9,323 nt of DNA from JBDIAR01 sp039812545 (GTDB taxonomy: Bacteria; Actinomycetota; Actinomycetes; Actinomycetales; Dermatophilaceae): positions 1 through 9,323 of the forward strand of contig JBDIAR010000137.1 in assembly GCA_039812545.1 (NCBI GenBank). Direction: 5' to 3'. Positions 7,330 through 9,323 of this stretch are shown here, in pieces (the first letter of the stretch is position 1; each line of letters starts with the position of its first letter). The position numbers were made by a program, and so were the translations under genes. Below the pieces are notes generated by a model, which was given only the letters and a program-made list of their open reading frames with translations, ran no database searches and was not told the DNA's origin.

Positions 7330-7382
7330 GGGCGACGCCGACACCCCCGCGGATTCGGTCCCGCCCCCGCCCGGCTCGGTCC

Positions 7383-8441
7383 TCAGAATCCGGCGGCCAG
7401 CGCCGCCCTGGCGAGTTCGACCATCGTCGAGCGTTCCGGTGCCTGACCGAAGCCGCCCTCGAACCAGAGCACCGTCTTGTTCGGTGTGGCCACGCCGAGG
7501 ACGTACCCGTCCATCGAGTTGCCCACCCAGGTCGCGTAGGCACCAAGGCCCGGGACCGTCTGGGCGTTGGAGTACTGCTGCCCGTCTTTGACCGACCCGA
7601 CCGGGTCGGCCTCGGCGGAGGCGCGCATGCTCACCCCGGCGAGTTCACCGGCCCAGGCGCAGGTCTGGTAGCCCGGGCCCTCGGTGATATCCCGGCGAAT
7701 GACGACCTTCTGGCCGATCACCGCGGCGGCGGTTTCGGTCAACCGGTCGCAGCGAGCGCCGGCCCGCACGAGCGGGGCCAGCGGCTCAGCCGCGACGACC
7801 GGGCGGAGCAGCGCGAAGAGCTTGGTCGCCTGGTCCGCGGTCAGCCCGAACGAGTACGTGAGCCGTACACCGCGGTCACCGATCAGGGTGGCCGCACTCC
7901 CGGCGAACACATAGCCCGGCGTCGCGCCCGGCAGGACCGCCGCGCCCGGGAACGCCTTGCGGGTCGCGGCGACCGCCGCGGCCCACGAGGCGGGAGTCTG
8001 GGCCAGGACCGAGGTCCCCAGATAGATGCGCCCGGGTCGGCCCTTAAGGTCCATCCCGATGGAGCACATGTCGTACGTCGGGGTGTCCACCCACGTGGAC
8101 AGCGAGCGCCGGTCCGTGCGCGGCGTGCCGCCGAAAACGGCCGTGACCGCCTTCGGGTCGAGCTTGGCGCAGATGCTGCCCGGCCAGGCCGAAATCCCGT
8201 CGACCATCGGCTGCGGCTGGGTCGGATTGCCGTATGCCGTCGTGCTCGTCGTGCTCGTCGAGCCGCTCGGCTCCGGGGCGCCGCTCCCCGGCGTCGCGGG
8301 GCCGGTCGGCGTCGACCCGGCCGTGCAGGCGGCCACCGCGGCCAGGACGGCGCTCGCGCACAGCGCCGCTGCCGACCGCCACAGCCGGCCGGACGTGCCC
8401 CCGGTCGCTGTGCCGACCCTGTTGACCGACGTACTGGTCAA
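7383..8441 (-). CDS. Secreted lipoprotein, DUF3558-like, two half-units
   Basis: This is a 352-residue predicted lipoprotein. I chose TTG 8441 because GAGGGGAG lies 8 bases upstream and because it places a basic N-region (R19, R22), a hydrophobic stretch (23-37) and the lipobox VAAC with Cys39 in the usual order. A Ser/Thr/Pro/Gly-rich tether (40-79) follows. The folded part has four cysteines in two pairs: Cys91/Cys126 and Cys231/Cys261. Each pair begins with a C-x-x-L-...-A-...-G segment (CAKLDPKAVTAVFG; CDRLTETAAAVIG) and ends in Y-x-x-C, suggesting two copies of one fold. The pattern resembles DUF3558-type lipoproteins of actinobacteria; I could not confirm this without a profile search. 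It is paralogous to the gene immediately upstream (VIG-x4-VIRRDI is shared). It should be anchored on the outer face of the membrane. Ligand and role are unknown. Confidence 0.82.
   Translation of the reverse strand: MTSTSVNRVGTATGGTSGRLWRSAAALCASAVLAAVAACTAGSTPTGPATPGSGAPEPSGSTSTTSTTAYGNPTQPQPMVDGISAWPGSICAKLDPKAVTAVFGGTPRTDRRSLSTWVDTPTYDMCSIGMDLKGRPGRIYLGTSVLAQTPASWAAAVAATRKAFPGAAVLPGATPGYVFAGSAATLIGDRGVRLTYSFGLTADQATKLFALLRPVVAAEPLAPLVRAGARCDRLTETAAAVIGQKVVIRRDITEGPGYQTCAWAGELAGVSMRASAEADPVGSVKDGQQYSNAQTVPGLGAYATWVGNSMDGYVLGVATPNKTVLWFEGGFGQAPERSTMVELARAALAAGF
8239..8260. repeat. 9-base tandem repeat in lipoprotein tether
   Basis: GTCGTGCTC occurs twice in tandem (8239-8247, 8248-8256), followed by a partial third GTCG. 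On the coding strand it encodes Ser-Thr-Thr units in the linker after the lipidated cysteine. The units are in frame (9 bases), so slippage would change tether length by three residues without breaking the gene. Confidence 0.75.
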
Positions 8442-8449
8442 GTCTCGAA

Positions 8450-8457
8450 CTCCCCTC
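8450..8457 (-). promoter_or_regulatory. Strong RBS (GAGGGGAG) deciding a TTG start
   Basis: GAGGGGAG on the minus strand is the best Shine-Dalgarno match in the window and lies 8 bases before TTG 8441. It argues for this rare start codon over the longer in-frame starts at 8558 and 8513, which lack such a site and would bury the signal peptide behind about 25-40 extra residues. Confidence 0.7.
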
Positions 8458-8490
8458 GCTCCGCCGGCCCGCTTCGGCCGGTTCGATCCG

Positions 8491-8496
8491 ACCTTA
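8491..8496 (-). promoter_or_regulatory. Candidate -10 box of the lipoprotein gene (TAAGGT)
   Basis: TAAGGT on the minus strand fits TAnnnT. A start about 7 bases later (near 8484) would give a leader of roughly 40 bases that includes the GAGGGGAG ribosome binding site. Unlike metG and rsmA, this gene would thus have a leadered transcript. No good -35 hexamer is seen. Confidence 0.35.
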
Positions 8497-8535
8497 ACCA
8501 GTGGGCGACTCATCTGCTCGGCGAGCGCCCGGCCC

Positions 8536-8575
8536 GGTGGATAACCCGCCCCGAGCATGTGGGCTCTGTGGATGA
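8536..8575. promoter_or_regulatory. Two DnaA-box-like 9-mers
   Basis: GGTGGATAA (8536-8544) and TGTGGATGA (8567-8575) each differ at one position from the DnaA box read as TGTGGATAA. They lie in the same orientation with starts 31 bases apart, in the 169-base gap between the two lipoprotein genes and upstream of the TAAGGT box. They could bind DnaA as a regulatory or titration site, or be chance; no AT-rich unwinding region accompanies them, so this is not an origin. Confidence 0.25.
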
Positions 8576-8610
8576 CCGGTGTTGCGCCGCGGCCATGGCC
8601 AGGTCGCGGA

Positions 8611-9323
8611 TCAGGGGTAGAGCCGCAGTGCCGCCTCCGCGCGTCGCACGAGCTGGGCCCGGTCTCCCGTTTGGCCGATGGCCATGCGGACGGTGAGCAG
8701 ATAGCCGCGCGAGGTCAGCACCTGGACCATCGTGCCGGTCTGCGGGTTCGGATGCCATGCCGCGGCTGCCCCCAGGCCGACAATCGGGATGGCGGCGGTC
8801 TCGAGCATTTTGCGCGTCTGGTCGATCTCACCGGCGACGGGTGCCCCGATGATCGAGACGCCACGGGTTCGTCCCGCCCAAGAGCAGATCCCCGGCAGGG
8901 CGCACCCGAACGGGTCGATGTCGCGCCGGATGACCATCGGTTCACCGATGACCTCCTGGGCCGTGGTCGTCATGAGCTCACATCGTGGATCTGCGACGAC
9001 GAGCGGGCGCCACGGCGCTGTGGGCGCCAAGGGTTCGAGCAGCGCCAGCAGGGTATCGGCTTGGGCAGGTGTCAGCTGGGTGGTCGAACTCACCCGCATC
9101 CCGCGGTTTCCGGCGAGCGCGACGGCATACCCGGGGGCGCGGGTCAGCAGGTAGCCCGCCCGGCTCGTCAACGGCACGATCTGTCCGGGGTATGCCAGGG
9201 CCGCCGCCGCGCGCGACGCATCGAGCGTCTCGGGGTCGATCGGCAGGACCGAGAAGCCGAGCCGGACGACGGTGGATTGCCGTCGGCGGTGTGCAGGTTG
9301 AACCCGCAGGTGTCGAAGGTGGG
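8611..9323 (-). CDS. Lipoprotein paralogue, 5'-partial and apparently frameshifted
   Basis: The gene runs off the right edge, so its start and signal peptide are not seen. Its last half closely follows the downstream lipoprotein: RCELMTTTAQEVIGEPMVIR parallels RCDRLTETAAAVIGQKVVIR, and GICSWAG parallels YQTCAWAG. The frame ending at 8611 matches the paralogue back to about 9270 (VVRLGFSVL against RIYLGTSVL). Upstream of that the match jumps to another frame, where PTFDTCGFNL (9323-9291 region) parallels PTYDMCSIGM. That frame alone would stop at TGA 9168. One base therefore appears to be missing around 9270-9285. This could be a sequencing error or a true frameshift making a pseudogene. The apparent GTG start at 9177 is not credible, since homology continues upstream of it. 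As with its paralogue, function is unknown. Confidence 0.7.
   Translation of the reverse strand, partial: HLRHLRVQPAHRRRQSTVVRLGFSVLPIDPETLDASRAAAALAYPGQIVPLTSRAGYLLTRAPGYAVALAGNRGMRVSSTTQLTPAQADTLLALLEPLAPTAPWRPLVVADPRCELMTTTAQEVIGEPMVIRRDIDPFGCALPGICSWAGRTRGVSIIGAPVAGEIDQTRKMLETAAIPIVGLGAAAAWHPNPQTGTMVQVLTSRGYLLTVRMAIGQTGDRAQLVRRAEAALRLYP

Larger units (their letters stand above)
8442..8610. other. Intergenic region between the lipoprotein paralogues
   Basis: This 169-base stretch holds, from right to left, the perfect palindrome GGCCATGGCC (8591-8600) just after the upstream stop, the two DnaA-box-like sites, the TAAGGT box and the strong RBS. No T-tract terminator follows the upstream gene. 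Its length and content suggest that the downstream lipoprotein has its own promoter rather than relying wholly on read-through. Confidence 0.55.

Noticed and set aside
5186..7330. 714-residue open frame on the plus strand across tatD and metG
   Set aside because: It is antisense to two clearly recognised genes and has no family motifs. Long antisense frames are expected opposite GC-rich genes where stops are rare.
8442..8558. Longer lipoprotein starts at 8558 or 8513
   Set aside because: They would place charged, Pro-rich sequence before the signal peptide and run through the candidate promoter and RBS. TTG 8441 has the strong Shine-Dalgarno site.
8591..8600. GGCCATGGCC palindrome as a terminator hairpin
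   Set aside because: A perfect palindrome without a loop or T-tract is a poor terminator. It may be chance.
7275..8696. 473-residue plus-strand frame opposite the lipoprotein gene
   Set aside because: It is antisense, with Arg/Ala/Gly-rich composition. The minus-strand lipoprotein has a signal peptide, lipobox and RBS.
1..9323. tRNA, rRNA, CRISPR arrays, insertion sequences
   Set aside because: No cloverleaf-like segment, regularly spaced repeats, transposase motifs or terminal inverted repeats were seen on either strand.

Overview
The window looks like part of a chromosome from a high-GC Gram-positive bacterium (Actinomycetota, perhaps a Micrococcales-type lineage; the lower rank is a guess). 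The grounds are strong G/C bias at third codon positions, frequent GTG/TTG starts, tight gene packing, TAnnnT boxes a few bases upstream of start codons, and the actinobacterial gene order metG, tatD, rsmA, ispE.

Layout: positions 1-382 hold no convincing gene. A MarR-family regulator (383-907, + strand) is the only plus-strand gene. All other genes are on the minus strand, so they are transcribed from right to left. In transcription order they are: a lipoprotein paralogue cut by the right edge of the window and apparently frameshifted (8611-9323); a second, intact lipoprotein of the same type (7383-8441); methionyl-tRNA synthetase metG (5501-7315); a TatD-family metal-dependent hydrolase (4633-5490); 16S rRNA dimethyladenosine transferase rsmA (3703-4572); the isoprenoid enzyme ispE (2771-3706); and an ABC-F ATPase of the Uup type (934-2757). 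The ABC-F gene and the MarR gene converge across 26 bases.

The metG-tatD-rsmA-ispE-ABC-F block is a compact housekeeping unit: gaps of 10, 60 and 13 bases and one 4-base ATGA overlap. It serves translation (Met-tRNA charging, 16S methylation, ribosome-associated ABC-F) and isoprenoid precursor synthesis. The two lipoproteins upstream form a tandem paralogous pair and are the accessory part of the window. They resemble actinobacterial DUF3558-like secreted lipoproteins, and each appears to be built from two cysteine-paired half-units.

No wholly new system is evident. The most interesting observations are a strongly over-represented 7-mer (GGCATAC/GTATGCC, 14 copies on both strands, almost all imposing otherwise uncommon codons), an apparent frameshift in the edge lipoprotein gene, a set of TAnnnT boxes placed as for leaderless transcripts (including an identical 10-mer at the same distance from two start codons), and two DnaA-box-like sites between the lipoprotein genes.
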